Shown one piece after another: positions 19,917 through 28,542 of a DNA stretch of 56,613 nt. A model generated the notes under the pieces. It did no database searches. It was given only the letters and a program-made list of their open reading frames with translations, and was not told the DNA's origin. The DNA lies in the NCBI GenBank assembly GCA_903840015.1, contig CAIMEL010000022.1:1-56613 (forward strand), given 5' to 3'. A program made the position numbers and the translations under genes. Numbering within the stretch: the first letter of the stretch is position 1; each line of letters opens with the position of its first letter. This DNA comes from an uncultured bacterium. Lineage in GTDB: Bacteria; Patescibacteriota; Dojkabacteria; SC72.

Positions 19917-20972
19917 TTAAACTAACTCATCCCAAGACTTCTGGACCCTATCCAACAGTTCGATATGATCAAGCATCAAGGAAGTTCCTCTCGCAACTGT
20001 AGACATAGGATCTTCAACAACTTTAACTGGGAGATTCAATTCAGCAGAAAGGTAAGAATCAAGACCACGAATCAAAGCTCCACCACCAGTTAAACAAACC
20101 CCAGTCATCAAGATATCCTTAAGAAGTTCTGGTGGTGTATCCTCAATGGTATCCTTGATCGATTCTGTTATTATCGAAATAGTGCTAGCCATAGCTTCTC
20201 GAACCTCTATACTACTTAGCTCAACTGTTTTTGGTAACCCAGTTAACAAATCTCTACCTTGAATCCCAGATTTCTTCTCTTTCTTTAGAGGCATTGCAGA
20301 ACCCATTGTTATTTTAATATCCTCAGCTGTTCTCTCTCCTATGAGGATATTATATTTGCCTCTAATGTAGCTAATTATATCCTCATCCATCTCATCACCA
20401 GCAATTCGAACAGTACCATCTACAACTATATCGCCAAGAGAAAATACGGCAATATCGGTAGTACCACCTCCAATATCTACAATCATACTACCAGAAGCTT
20501 CCTCAATCCTCAGTCCTGCCCCGATAGCTGCAGCCATAGCTTCTTCAACAACAAAAACCTCCCTTGCACCTGCTGTCTTAGCAGCATCAATCACGGCCTG
20601 TCTCTCAACTTCTGTAACCGAAGAAGGCACGCCTATAATTACTCTAGGTCTAGGGATCTTAAATGTCTTACCAAAATATCCATGGGCTCTATGAATGAAA
20701 TGATGAATCATTGCCTGAGTCGTATCAAAATCGGAGATAACACCATCCTTCAAAGGTCTAACAGCAATAATATTCGCAGGAGTCCTACCTATCATCTGTC
20801 TTGCTTCCTTACCTACTGCCAATACAGTTTTACTCTTTTTCTCAATAGCTACAACAGATGGCTCCGAAACAACAATACCGTGATTACGCATAAAAACCAT
20901 AGTATTGGCTGTTCCTAAATCTATTCCTAAATCGTATGTAAATAAACCCCAAAGGGAATCAAATATGCCCAT
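19917..20972 (-). CDS. mreB: Rod shape-determining protein MreB
   Basis: YDLGIDLGTANTMVFMRNHGIVVSEPSVVAIE; MIVDIGGGTTDIAVFSLG; LTGGGALIRGLD. Confidence 0.96.
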   Translation of the reverse strand: MGIFDSLWGLFTYDLGIDLGTANTMVFMRNHGIVVSEPSVVAIEKKSKTVLAVGKEARQMIGRTPANIIAVRPLKDGVISDFDTTQAMIHHFIHRAHGYFGKTFKIPRPRVIIGVPSSVTEVERQAVIDAAKTAGAREVFVVEEAMAAAIGAGLRIEEASGSMIVDIGGGTTDIAVFSLGDIVVDGTVRIAGDEMDEDIISYIRGKYNILIGERTAEDIKITMGSAMPLKKEKKSGIQGRDLLTGLPKTVELSSIEVREAMASTISIITESIKDTIEDTPPELLKDILMTGVCLTGGGALIRGLDSYLSAELNLPVKVVEDPMSTVARGTSLMLDHIELLDRVQKSWDELV

Positions 20973-21069
20973 AACAGTATCTCAAATTATTGATGAATTG
21001 TATCACTTTAAAAAAAAGAACACGAGCTTATGTGTTCTTAAATTACACACTCCGAGTATTAAATTACCC

Positions 21070-21279
21070 CTATTCCTCTTTTCGAAGCTTCTTATAGCAT
21101 TTCATACAGGAAGAAACACGAACAGTAGCTCCATCTAATTCTAAATCTATATTCTTTAGATTTGGTTTGAATTTTCTTTTTGACTTTGGTGCTTTGTACC
21201 TCCAACCCACAGAGTGCTTGTGTTGGATTCTGTTACCAGCTACCGTAGATTTTCCACAAATTTCGCATATTTTTGACAT
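21070..21279 (-). CDS. rpmB: Ribosomal protein bL28 (zinc-ribbon form)
   Basis: MSKICEICGKSTVAGNRIQHKHSVGWRYKAPKSKRKFKPNL; CxxC pairs. Confidence 0.93.
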   Translation of the reverse strand: MSKICEICGKSTVAGNRIQHKHSVGWRYKAPKSKRKFKPNLKNIDLELDGATVRVSSCMKCYKKLRKEE

Positions 21280-21354
21280 AACGAGGGTATTATATATAAC
21301 TTATTAAGATACGTCAAACATTCCCAACTTAAAACAAATTGGTATAATACTAAG

Positions 21355-21981
21355 ATGTTTGAGATATCATCAGAAACAATATATTGGATACTCTTTGCAA
21401 TACCATCTATTCTCATTGCTTCTACTATTCACGAATACTCACACGGATTTGCAGCTTACAAGTTAGGTGACCCAACAGCAAAAGCTGCAGGAAGGCTTAC
21501 ATTAAATCCTTTAACCCATATTGATCCCATCGGAGCAATATGTATGATCCTTTTTCGCTTTGGATGGAGCAAACCCGTTCCAATAAATGAATATAATTTT
21601 CAAAATAGAGAGGTAGGAACTGCCATTACAGCATTTGCCGGACCACTTTCAAATATTATCATGGCTTCGTTAACTGGACTCTTAAATTTCCTGTTGAATA
21701 TAGATCCTACAAGTATATTAGGAACATTTCTCTTCACATTTGCCCTCATTAATGTTGTTCTTGCAGCATTCAATCTTTTACCAATACCACCTTTGGATGG
21801 GCATAAAATAGTTAGAGCTTTTTTACCAAGGACATTGAGATATTACTGGGAAAAACTAGAGAAATTTTCTATTGTTCTAATAATAATTCTCATACTACCA
21901 ATTTTACCAACTGGTTCCATTGCTTCCTTTCTAATCTCCTCTATTATTCCAAAAGCGCTTGCCTTACTAGGTTTTATATAG
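21355..21981 (+). CDS. Site-2 protease family (M50) membrane protein
   Basis: STIHEYSHGFAAYKLGDPTAKAAGRLTLNPLTHIDPIG; NLLPIPPLDGHKI. Confidence 0.88.
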   Translation: MFEISSETIYWILFAIPSILIASTIHEYSHGFAAYKLGDPTAKAAGRLTLNPLTHIDPIGAICMILFRFGWSKPVPINEYNFQNREVGTAITAFAGPLSNIIMASLTGLLNFLLNIDPTSILGTFLFTFALINVVLAAFNLLPIPPLDGHKIVRAFLPRTLRYYWEKLEKFSIVLIIILILPILPTGSIASFLISSIIPKALALLGFI

Positions 21982-22007
21982 AATAGTCATTATAGGTCAG
22001 AATATAT

Positions 22008-22036
22008 TTGTATTGCCCTACCCTGCATAGTAAAAT
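22008..22036 (+). promoter_or_regulatory. Sigma70-type promoter for the ncRNA candidate
   Basis: TTGTAT (22008-22013), 17 bp, TAAAAT (22031-22036), just upstream of the structured region at 22041. Confidence 0.55.
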
Positions 22037-22040
22037 ATAG

Positions 22041-22180
22041 TGCTCTAGTGGGAGAAAAGGTGGTTTCATAGCTCCATACTAAAGAGCTCGGGATCCCACA
22101 AATCGCTTAACCTCGTGGGGTTAAGTTGAGGGAACCCACTTAATTGTCTGAGCTCTATGATTCCGCTTCCTGCTAGAGCA
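22041..22180 (+). ncRNA. ssrS: Structured ncRNA candidate, 6S RNA-like
   Basis: Closing helix TGCTCTAG/CTAGAGCA, unpaired central region, CATAGCTC/GAGCTCTATG helix, inner hairpin CTTAACC-GGTTAAG, GGGAACCCAC; preceded by a promoter. Confidence 0.45.
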
Positions 22181-22233
22181 TTTCCTCTTTTGTATTGATT
22201 ATCTTCTTTAAATATAATAAACTTCTCTAAGTT

Positions 22234-22310
22234 GCCGAAGTAGCTCAGTTGGTCAGAGCAACTGTTTTGTAAACAGTAGGTCGAGAGTTCGAATCTCTCC
22301 TTCGGCTCCA
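22234..22310 (+). tRNA. tRNA-Thr(TGT), CCA encoded
   Basis: Cloverleaf: acceptor GCCGAAG/CTTCGGC, anticodon loop TTTGTAA, T arm GAGAGTTCGAATCTCTC. Confidence 0.95.
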
Positions 22311-22315
22311 GTTGT

Positions 22316-22398
22316 GCAGAGGTGGCGGAGTGGTCAAACGCATTGGACTGTAAATCCAACTCCTTCGGGATACACAGGTTCAAATCCTGTCCTCTGCA
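22316..22398 (+). tRNA. tRNA-Tyr(GTA), long variable arm
   Basis: Acceptor GCAGAGG/CCTCTGC, anticodon loop CTGTAAA, long variable arm. Confidence 0.95.
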
Positions 22399-22424
22399 TA
22401 TATCTAAATTTACTCATAATCATC

Positions 22425-23144
22425 ATGAGTGAAGCTTTCGGCGTGGTGTTCTTCGTTCTCTCTGCACTACTTAGCCTTTTAGGCGTAGTCGGTGTTGTTT
22501 ACTTCATCTTTTTCCTAGTTAGAAATAAGGATAAAGATATAAAAATAACAACAGATACCCTACTGAAAGTATATCTGTACCTCATCACCTTCGTCACTCT
22601 ATTTGTTGCAGTTGGTGGTGCTACAGTATTCTTGAATTCAGCCTTCTCATACAAATTTGGGATACCATTTTCATTCAAATTAGAAAAAACCAATCAGTAT
22701 TACGACAAGTCTCTTAGTGAACCATCTAAACCAGATTACATGGGCCCTGAGTGCTATATGGGCAATCCAACAGTAATCGAAGACCAAACTGTATGTTTCG
22801 ACAAAGAGGCACAGAAGCAGGGGTTAATTAATGGCTTGACAATTTCCATATCAATGATCCTTCTCTTTGTAATGCACAGAGTTGGAATCTTTTTTGCAGA
22901 AAAGAAAAAGATTATGTATTGGTTAAAGAAAACTTACACCTTTACATCTCTCATTGTATTTAGTGTTGTTGGAGTAGTAACAATTCCAATCGCAGCATAT
23001 CAACTAGCTACATTCCTATTCTCTAGACCTGAGGACATCACTATGATTAATCCTCCAGGGATAGCTGTTGCAACTGTAATATTTGTACTTCCCCTTTGGA
23101 TATATTTCTTGATAAGTACAATAAAACTCAAGGAAGAAAACTAA
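22425..23144 (+). CDS. Conserved-looking membrane protein, unknown function
   Basis: ATG at 22425 (MSEAFGVVFFVLSALL...), several TM segments; the longer track start at 22314 overlaps tRNA-Tyr. Confidence 0.65.
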   Translation: MSEAFGVVFFVLSALLSLLGVVGVVYFIFFLVRNKDKDIKITTDTLLKVYLYLITFVTLFVAVGGATVFLNSAFSYKFGIPFSFKLEKTNQYYDKSLSEPSKPDYMGPECYMGNPTVIEDQTVCFDKEAQKQGLINGLTISISMILLFVMHRVGIFFAEKKKIMYWLKKTYTFTSLIVFSVVGVVTIPIAAYQLATFLFSRPEDITMINPPGIAVATVIFVLPLWIYFLISTIKLKEEN

Positions 23145-23172
23145 ATACAAATATAGTATAATCAATCTCAAC

Positions 23173-23249
23173 GCTGGATTAGCTCAGTTGGTTAGAGCAC
23201 ATTCATGGTAAGAATGAGGTCCTGAGTTCGACTCTCAGATCCAGCTCCA
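23173..23249 (+). tRNA. tRNA-Thr(GGT), CCA encoded
   Basis: Acceptor GCTGGAT/ATCCAGC, anticodon stem CATTC/GAATG with loop ATGGTAA. Confidence 0.93.
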
Positions 23250-23251
23250 GA

Positions 23252-24493
23252 TTAGACAGAATTCATTTCTCTCACTACCAAATCCCTGTAATAATAACCA
23301 CTTTTCTTCACCATCCTCTCTTTACTCTTAGAATCTATCTTGACTAAACCAAACTTTGGCCAAAAGCCACTATCCCATTCAAAATTATCAAGTAGAGACC
23401 AATGCATATACCCTCGCAAATCAACACCTTCCCTATTCAGTCTCCTCAGTGCCTTAAATGTTTCATCTAGCCACCACTCCCTGTGAATATCTTTTTCGTC
23501 GGCTAATCCATTTTCGGTAATAACGATTGACAATCTATATCTGTCATATATATCTCGAAGCAATTCGTAAATTTTACTTGGGTTCATATACCAACCCATA
23601 TCCGAAAATTGTCCTTTCTCTTTTTTCATAAAAAGGGTTTTAGGATCTATGTACATATAATAATTTATACCTAAAAAATCGACATGATTCTTTACCCTAT
23701 CAAGATATGACAGAACAAGGTATTTACGTAAAAACCATAATAGCGGTTTCAGCAAAATACAATCTGTAGAAAAATAGTAACAATTCTTAGCGATAGAGAC
23801 ACAAGCTTCAGGATTACTCTTTTTAATAATCTCATAAGCCCTCTTATGGGCCTCCACAAAGGTATGTAGATACAATTTGTTAAAACTAAATGGATTAAAA
23901 TGCTGTGGTGGCCACTTCCCAATCAAGTGAGATACAGCAAAGGACTCAGGTTCGTTAATAGTTATCCAGTATTTTACATCTTCACCAAGTCTTGCAACCA
24001 GAAATTCAACATACTCCAAATACTTCTCGACAAAGCACTTTGACAAAACTCCTCCTTGAGCCTCCAACCATGTCGGTACTGTCCAATGCCAAGTTGTCAG
24101 TAGTGGCTCTATATTGTTCCTTCTTAACTCTTTTATCAATTTAACATAGTAGGATATCCCTTCTTCGCGGAAAACCCCCTCTTCAGGTTCTACCCTTGCC
24201 CACTCTACAGAGAATCTGTATGCATTTAAGTTCATCTCCTTTAAACTCTCAACATCCTCCTTCCAATGGTTAAAACTGTCACATGAGAATAAAGAATTAG
24301 AGAGGAAATTCTCCTCTGATAAACCAGCCCTCTTACTCCTCTTTAACAACTTCTTAGCATTCTTCTCTTCCCACTCGGTCCAGTTATTTTTCAATCCACC
24401 TTCAATCTGATGACTCGAAGAAGCCGCCCCCCAAAAAAACTCTCTCGAGAAAGATTTTCTTTCCTTGCTTTGGATACTATTCATAGCTCCCAT
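23252..24493 (-). CDS. Glycoside hydrolase family 1 (beta-glucosidase-like)
   Basis: FSREFFWGAASSSHQIEGG; acid/base motif TINEPE; nucleophile motif VITENGLAD; YMHWSLLDNFEW. Confidence 0.93.
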   Translation of the reverse strand: MGAMNSIQSKERKSFSREFFWGAASSSHQIEGGLKNNWTEWEEKNAKKLLKRSKRAGLSEENFLSNSLFSCDSFNHWKEDVESLKEMNLNAYRFSVEWARVEPEEGVFREEGISYYVKLIKELRRNNIEPLLTTWHWTVPTWLEAQGGVLSKCFVEKYLEYVEFLVARLGEDVKYWITINEPESFAVSHLIGKWPPQHFNPFSFNKLYLHTFVEAHKRAYEIIKKSNPEACVSIAKNCYYFSTDCILLKPLLWFLRKYLVLSYLDRVKNHVDFLGINYYMYIDPKTLFMKKEKGQFSDMGWYMNPSKIYELLRDIYDRYRLSIVITENGLADEKDIHREWWLDETFKALRRLNREGVDLRGYMHWSLLDNFEWDSGFWPKFGLVKIDSKSKERMVKKSGYYYRDLVVREMNSV

Positions 24494-24589
24494 TATACAT
24501 TTAAAAATGGATATTTAAATGTCGCCGTTTTACACTTCCCAAATATTCATATATAATCACCATTTCTAATAAATTATGTATTAAAACAA

Positions 24590-25009
24590 ATGAGAGACGA
24601 TATATTCACACCATTCAATTGCAAACCTACCCCTATGGAAATGGATCCTGATTCTCTTGCTGTAATTGCAGAGGAATTAAACGGATTCCTTGAAGAGAAT
24701 GACGTACCGGAGATGTTAGAGATGAGCGACTATGTACAAGCAACCTACGAAGCAGATAAATTCAGAGGACCACTCTTCAACATTACAAACATGGTAACAG
24801 AAGATGATGTTTTCCAAGTTATTCATTTAGGAAAAGCTATCAAACATGCTTTTCTACGAAGAAACTCAGATGGCAGTGTCGACTTCTTAGAGCACAACTT
24901 TGACAAAGGCTACAGAAATGCACTCCCGGACTGGTTTAGAGGTATATACAAAGGTATCCAGGTTGCAAAAGAGAGAGACTCTCTCAAATGGAAAGCTTCT
25001 TCAAAATAA
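24590..25009 (+). CDS. Hypothetical protein, 139 aa
   Basis: Open reading frame in an otherwise unoccupied interval; no family recognised. Confidence 0.5.
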   Translation: MRDDIFTPFNCKPTPMEMDPDSLAVIAEELNGFLEENDVPEMLEMSDYVQATYEADKFRGPLFNITNMVTEDDVFQVIHLGKAIKHAFLRRNSDGSVDFLEHNFDKGYRNALPDWFRGIYKGIQVAKERDSLKWKASSK

Positions 25010-25085
25010 TATTTGACCTAACAAACTATTTCCAATATAATACGAAGTATTTCCCATAATATACTAATTTTGATCCCTGAGGAAA

Positions 25086-25250
25086 ATGGCTAAAGTAAAA
25101 AGAGATATGATGGCTTTCAAGTGCGAGAAGTGTAATGAGAAAAACTACACAGCCTTCAAGACCAAAAATATCAAGGAGAAAATGCAAATTAAAAAGTACT
25201 GTTCAAGATGTCAGGAACATACAGTGCACAAGGAGACAAAGATAAAATAG
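25086..25250 (+). CDS. rpmG: Ribosomal protein bL33
   Basis: Translation MAKVKRDMMAFKCEKCNEKNYTAFKTKNIKEKMQIKKYCSRCQEHTVHKETKIK; not in the supplied ORF track. Confidence 0.92.
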   Translation: MAKVKRDMMAFKCEKCNEKNYTAFKTKNIKEKMQIKKYCSRCQEHTVHKETKIK

Positions 25251-25268
25251 ACGCTCTTTACCAAACCT

Positions 25269-25343
25269 GGGCCCATAGTTTCAATGGTAAAATAGCGGTC
25301 TCCAAAACCGTGGTTCTCCGTTCGAATCGGAGTGGGCCTGCCA
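25269..25343 (+). tRNA. tRNA-Trp(CCA)
   Basis: Acceptor GGGCCCA/TGGGCCT (one G-U), anticodon loop CTCCAAA, encoded CCA. Confidence 0.93.
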
Positions 25344-25353
25344 AAACAGAAAT

Positions 25354-25527
25354 ATGAAAACGATAAAAAATATAATAACAGAACTAAAATCTACAAAGTG
25401 GCCATCTAAATTAGAAATATTGCAGATGACCATATACACCATTATCCTTTGTGCTGTACTTGCAGCCATAATGGTTGGTTTAGATCTAGTACTGTTCAAA
25501 GTAAGAGATTGGTTTCTTAATATTTAA
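25354..25527 (+). CDS. secE: Preprotein translocase subunit SecE
   Basis: Translation MKTIKNIITELKSTKWPSKLEILQMTIYTIILCAVLAAIMVGLDLVLFKVRDWFLNI; directly upstream of nusG; not in the supplied ORF track. Confidence 0.92.
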   Translation: MKTIKNIITELKSTKWPSKLEILQMTIYTIILCAVLAAIMVGLDLVLFKVRDWFLNI

Positions 25528-25537
25528 AATATAGAAA

Positions 25538-26101
25538 ATGGAAAAAGAAATAAAAAAGAGTAAGAAAAAAGAAAATCCTAATGCCAAGTGGTATGTACTA
25601 AATATCCGAACAGGATATGAGAATAGTATTCAGAAGGAGATAAAACAGAGAGCAGAAGCAACAGGGATGGAAGACAAAATTGTTGAGATTCTTGTACCCG
25701 TACAGAAGAAGATCTTTGTTAAAAAGGGTAAACAGGATATAAAGGAAGAGAAGATTTTTCCTGGCTATGTGTTAATAAAAATGGAATTGGAGAATAAGAC
25801 TTGGGATTTGGTACAAAATACTGAAGGAGTTAGGGGATTTGTAAAAACTGATAGATATCCAAAACCATTAGCAGAATCAGAGGTTAAGGCCATCACCAAA
25901 TTCATGGAAGTTGAACAACCATCATATCAGTCCTCATTTAGTATTGGAGAAGCAGTAAAAATTACTGAAGGTGCATTCGCAGATTTCATAGGTAGCGTAC
26001 AGGAGATTGATACAACTAAGGGTAAGATAAAAGTCCTCATCTCATTCTTAGGAAGAGAAGCTCCTGTTGAGTTAGAGCTATCTCAAGTTACAAAACTTTA
26101 A
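25538..26101 (+). CDS. nusG: Transcription termination/antitermination factor NusG
   Basis: KWYVLNIRTGYENSIQKEI; FPGYVLIKM; KITEGAFADFIGSVQEID. Confidence 0.95.
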   Translation: MEKEIKKSKKKENPNAKWYVLNIRTGYENSIQKEIKQRAEATGMEDKIVEILVPVQKKIFVKKGKQDIKEEKIFPGYVLIKMELENKTWDLVQNTEGVRGFVKTDRYPKPLAESEVKAITKFMEVEQPSYQSSFSIGEAVKITEGAFADFIGSVQEIDTTKGKIKVLISFLGREAPVELELSQVTKL

Positions 26102-26118
26102 TTGATATATAAATAGCA

Positions 26119-26544
26119 ATGGCAAAACCGATAAAAAAAGTTATCAAAATAACTATTCCAGCAGGGATGGCAACTATGGCCCCCCCTATTGGCCCTACAC
26201 TTGCTCCTTACGGAATTAACACACAGGATTTCTGTGCTCAATTCAATGAGAAAACAAGAGAGAACAATGGTATCTTAACTCCAGTCATTTTGACTATCTA
26301 CGATGATAGATCTTTTTCTTTCATTCTAAAAACTCCCCCTACTTCAGAATTGATTAGGAGAGAGTTGAAGATAAGTAAGGGTTCAGACAAACCAAACTTG
26401 AACAAAGTTGGCAAACTTTCTAAAGAGCAATTACAAAGAATCATAGAAGTTAAAATGCCAGATTTAAATACATCGGATCCAAAACAGGCAGCTAAAATAA
26501 TTGCTGGTACTGCAAAACAGATGGGTATCGAGATAGAAGTTTAA
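26119..26544 (+). CDS. rplK: Ribosomal protein uL11
   Basis: ITIPAGMATMAPPIGPTLAPYGINTQDFCAQFN. Confidence 0.97.
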   Translation: MAKPIKKVIKITIPAGMATMAPPIGPTLAPYGINTQDFCAQFNEKTRENNGILTPVILTIYDDRSFSFILKTPPTSELIRRELKISKGSDKPNLNKVGKLSKEQLQRIIEVKMPDLNTSDPKQAAKIIAGTAKQMGIEIEV

Positions 26545-26561
26545 TTGATAGAAAAACAAAC

Positions 26562-27251
26562 ATGAAAAGAGGAAAAAAACATATAAAAGTAACCAAAGAC
26601 CTAGACAGATCAAAGACATACTCTTTGGTAGATGGAATAAAAAAAGTTAAAACACTTTCTTACAGCAAATTTGTTGGGACATTAGAAATACATGTAGATA
26701 TTAAGTTACCTAAAGATAAAGATCCTAAATCTCTCAAAGGTGCAGTATCTTTACCCCACTCTAGTACGGCGAAAGACATTAAGATTGCAGTCTTTACTAC
26801 ACCAGACAGAGACGAAGAAGCTACAAATGCAGGTGCTGATTTAGTAGGTATGGATAAACTTGTCAAAGATGTTAAGGCTGGCAAGATCGAGTTTGATATT
26901 GCAATAGCATCACCATCAGTCATGCCTAAAATAGCTATAATTGGAAAAGAGTTAGGTCCAAAAGGATTAATGCCAAACCCAAAGAATGGTACAGTTACAG
27001 ATGATATTGTTAAGGCAATACAGGAATACAAGAAGGGCAAACAAACATTCGCATGCGACGCATCAGGTGTTGTACATATGAATGTTGGGAAATTGGACCT
27101 TGAGACAGAGAAATTAATAGAAAATATAGAAACTGCAATTGCTTCAATTTCCGATGTGGTTGGAAAACCAACTGAGCAAATGATACAGCGTATGCACCTT
27201 GCCCCTACTATGGGACCAAGTGTGAAAATCGCATATTCAAAACAAGTCTAA
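26562..27251 (+). CDS. rplA: Ribosomal protein uL1
   Basis: IIGKELGPKGLMPNPKNGTVTDDI; HLAPTMGPSVKI. Confidence 0.97.
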   Translation: MKRGKKHIKVTKDLDRSKTYSLVDGIKKVKTLSYSKFVGTLEIHVDIKLPKDKDPKSLKGAVSLPHSSTAKDIKIAVFTTPDRDEEATNAGADLVGMDKLVKDVKAGKIEFDIAIASPSVMPKIAIIGKELGPKGLMPNPKNGTVTDDIVKAIQEYKKGKQTFACDASGVVHMNVGKLDLETEKLIENIETAIASISDVVGKPTEQMIQRMHLAPTMGPSVKIAYSKQV

Positions 27252-27280
27252 CCCATAGGCTATCTTATGTGAATTTAGAA

Positions 27281-27306
27281 GACCTCCTTCGGAGGTCTTT
27301 TTCTTT
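27281..27306 (+). terminator. Rho-independent terminator after rplA
   Basis: GACCTCCTTCGGAGGTC followed by a T-rich tract. Confidence 0.9.
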
Positions 27307-27308
27307 AG

Positions 27309-27337
27309 TTTACAAAAAACACAACATCCTATAGAAT
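27309..27337 (+). promoter_or_regulatory. Cassette 1 promoter
   Basis: TTTACA, 17 bp, TAGAAT. Confidence 0.65.
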
Positions 27338-27383
27338 ATGGTTTGTCTTTGCTCTTTAGGGAAACAGATCACGGGAGAATTAC

Positions 27384-27728
27384 ATGGCACAGGAAATAGT
27401 AGTAAACGGTCAGACGTACACCATTTTAAAAGAGTATGGAGATGCACATCTCGCACAGCTAGGAGATGACCATTTCTTACTCATTCCACGATTAAAGGAG
27501 GTATTAAAAATCAGGAAGTGCGAAGAGATTCGCGTTACTCTCCGGAACTGCAAAACACTTCTTCTCAACGAGCTATCGTTCGTTAGAAAATCCCCAAGAG
27601 ATTTTCAAAGCTCACGAGAGAATCAAGGCAGAGAGAGCAATATCTTCGTAAAAGTTGGAAAGAAATCCATGATTATTATCTTCGACAAAGAAATGGTCTT
27701 GGATCGAATCTGCGTTCCACAGTTCTAG
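27384..27728 (+). CDS. Cassette 1 small protein, unknown function (114 aa)
   Basis: ATG preceded by GGGAG; bounded by promoter and inverted repeat. Confidence 0.6.
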   Translation: MAQEIVVNGQTYTILKEYGDAHLAQLGDDHFLLIPRLKEVLKIRKCEEIRVTLRNCKTLLLNELSFVRKSPRDFQSSRENQGRESNIFVKVGKKSMIIIFDKEMVLDRICVPQF

Positions 27729-27754
27729 AAATCAAACCCTAAAGACAAGACAAA

Positions 27755-27826
27755 GTGAGTCTGGTAGAAGAATGCTGATTAGCAATATAGAAGTATTTCA
27801 GCTTCATCCATTTCTACCAGACTCAC
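27755..27826 (+). repeat. Long inverted repeat H1
   Basis: Perfect 15-bp arms GTGAGTCTGGTAGAA / TTCTACCAGACTCAC with inner GCTGA/TCAGC; similar to H2. Confidence 0.9.
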
Positions 27827-27834
27827 CACAACCC

Positions 27835-27863
27835 TTTACAAATCCCAGTATAAAGCGTAAAAT
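27835..27863 (+). promoter_or_regulatory. Cassette 2 promoter
   Basis: TTTACA, 17 bp, TAAAAT. Confidence 0.7.
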
Positions 27864-27910
27864 CACATTCCAAGCTCTTACCAATACACAGAAAAGGAGA
27901 TAACTACAGA

Positions 27911-28069
27911 ATGGTCAAGATATACACAGTATGCGGCAAGGAACGGTTTTCCTGGAATGGGAAGATATTCTTCCTCCTCTTCCACCGAAACGGTATATAC
28001 ATCGGGAAACACCAATCCAAAATCTACGTTTTCGTTGAGAAAACCGAGGAATTGATACAGATCGAATAA
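27911..28069 (+). CDS. Cassette 2 small protein (52 aa)
   Basis: MVKIYTVCGKERFSWNGKIFFLLFHRNGIYIGKHQSKIYVFVEKTEELIQIE; AAAAGGAGAT SD upstream; not in the supplied ORF track. Confidence 0.55.
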   Translation: MVKIYTVCGKERFSWNGKIFFLLFHRNGIYIGKHQSKIYVFVEKTEELIQIE

Positions 28070-28088
28070 CAGTATTGGTAAGCACAAA

Positions 28089-28163
28089 AGAGAGTCTGGT
28101 AAAGAATGCCTCGTGGGCTAAACACTTTCGCCTCATAGGCTTCATACCATTACCAGACTCTCT
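28089..28163 (+). repeat. Long inverted repeat H2
   Basis: Perfect 14-bp arms AGAGAGTCTGGTAA / TTACCAGACTCTCT with inner GCCT/AGGC. Confidence 0.9.
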
Positions 28164-28169
28164 CCTCTC

Positions 28170-28198
28170 TTTACATGGTTTGGGAATAAGGGTAAAAT
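28170..28198 (+). promoter_or_regulatory. Cassette 3 promoter
   Basis: TTTACA, 17 bp, TAAAAT. Confidence 0.7.
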
Positions 28199-28258
28199 TA
28201 CTTGGCAACAAGCCTGTTGCTCTTACCAACACCCTAAAAAGAAAAGGAGATTATTATC

Positions 28259-28429
28259 ATGGAATGCAAGTTCTGTAATAAGGAATGCAATGCTAATTGT
28301 CCGTGCTTCGCACTCAAGAAGCTCATTGAAACAGAAATTCTACGAGCGGAGGTGACGAAGCTTCCAGAAGAAGAAAAGATTGTATTCCTAGAGGAAGTAT
28401 TAGTAATGGAGGGATTGGCACCAATCTAA
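28259..28429 (+). CDS. Cassette 3 small Cys-rich protein (56 aa)
   Basis: MECKFCNKECNANCPCFALKKLIETEILRAEVTKLPEEEKIVFLEEVLVMEGLAPI; AAAAGGAGAT SD upstream; not in the supplied ORF track. Confidence 0.6.
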   Translation: MECKFCNKECNANCPCFALKKLIETEILRAEVTKLPEEEKIVFLEEVLVMEGLAPI

Positions 28430-28462
28430 GGTTTCAAAAATTAAAGCAACGGCTTTGTTAAG

Positions 28463-28516
28463 CAAGAGAGGATGATTGATTTCATCAACATATGTATCAC
28501 ATATCATCCTCTCTTG
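28463..28516 (+). repeat. Long inverted repeat H3
   Basis: Perfect 14-bp arms CAAGAGAGGATGAT / ATCATCCTCTCTTG. Confidence 0.9.
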
Positions 28517-28542
28517 ACCCTCCCCTCTCCTACTGCTATAAT
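28514..28542 (+). promoter_or_regulatory. Promoter upstream of rplJ-rplL
   Basis: TTGACC, 17 bp, TATAAT; the -35 overlaps the right arm of H3. Confidence 0.65.

Noticed and set aside
22066-22383. 105-aa minus-strand ORF over the ncRNA and two tRNAs
   Set aside because: Overlaps two confident plus-strand tRNAs and the structured RNA; not a real gene.
27878-28278. ORFs 27878..28087(-), 27915..28232(-) and 28075..28278(+) in the cassette region
   Set aside because: They run through promoters and the H2 inverted repeat and lack SDs; the SD-preceded ORFs at 27911 and 28259 fit better.
27755-28516. Interpretation of H1-H3 as integron attC sites
   Set aside because: No clear GTTRRRY/RYYYAAC core sites, near-perfect arms without the usual attC bulges, each gene has its own promoter, and no integrase is in the window. 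Kept only as an open possibility of another mobile cassette type.
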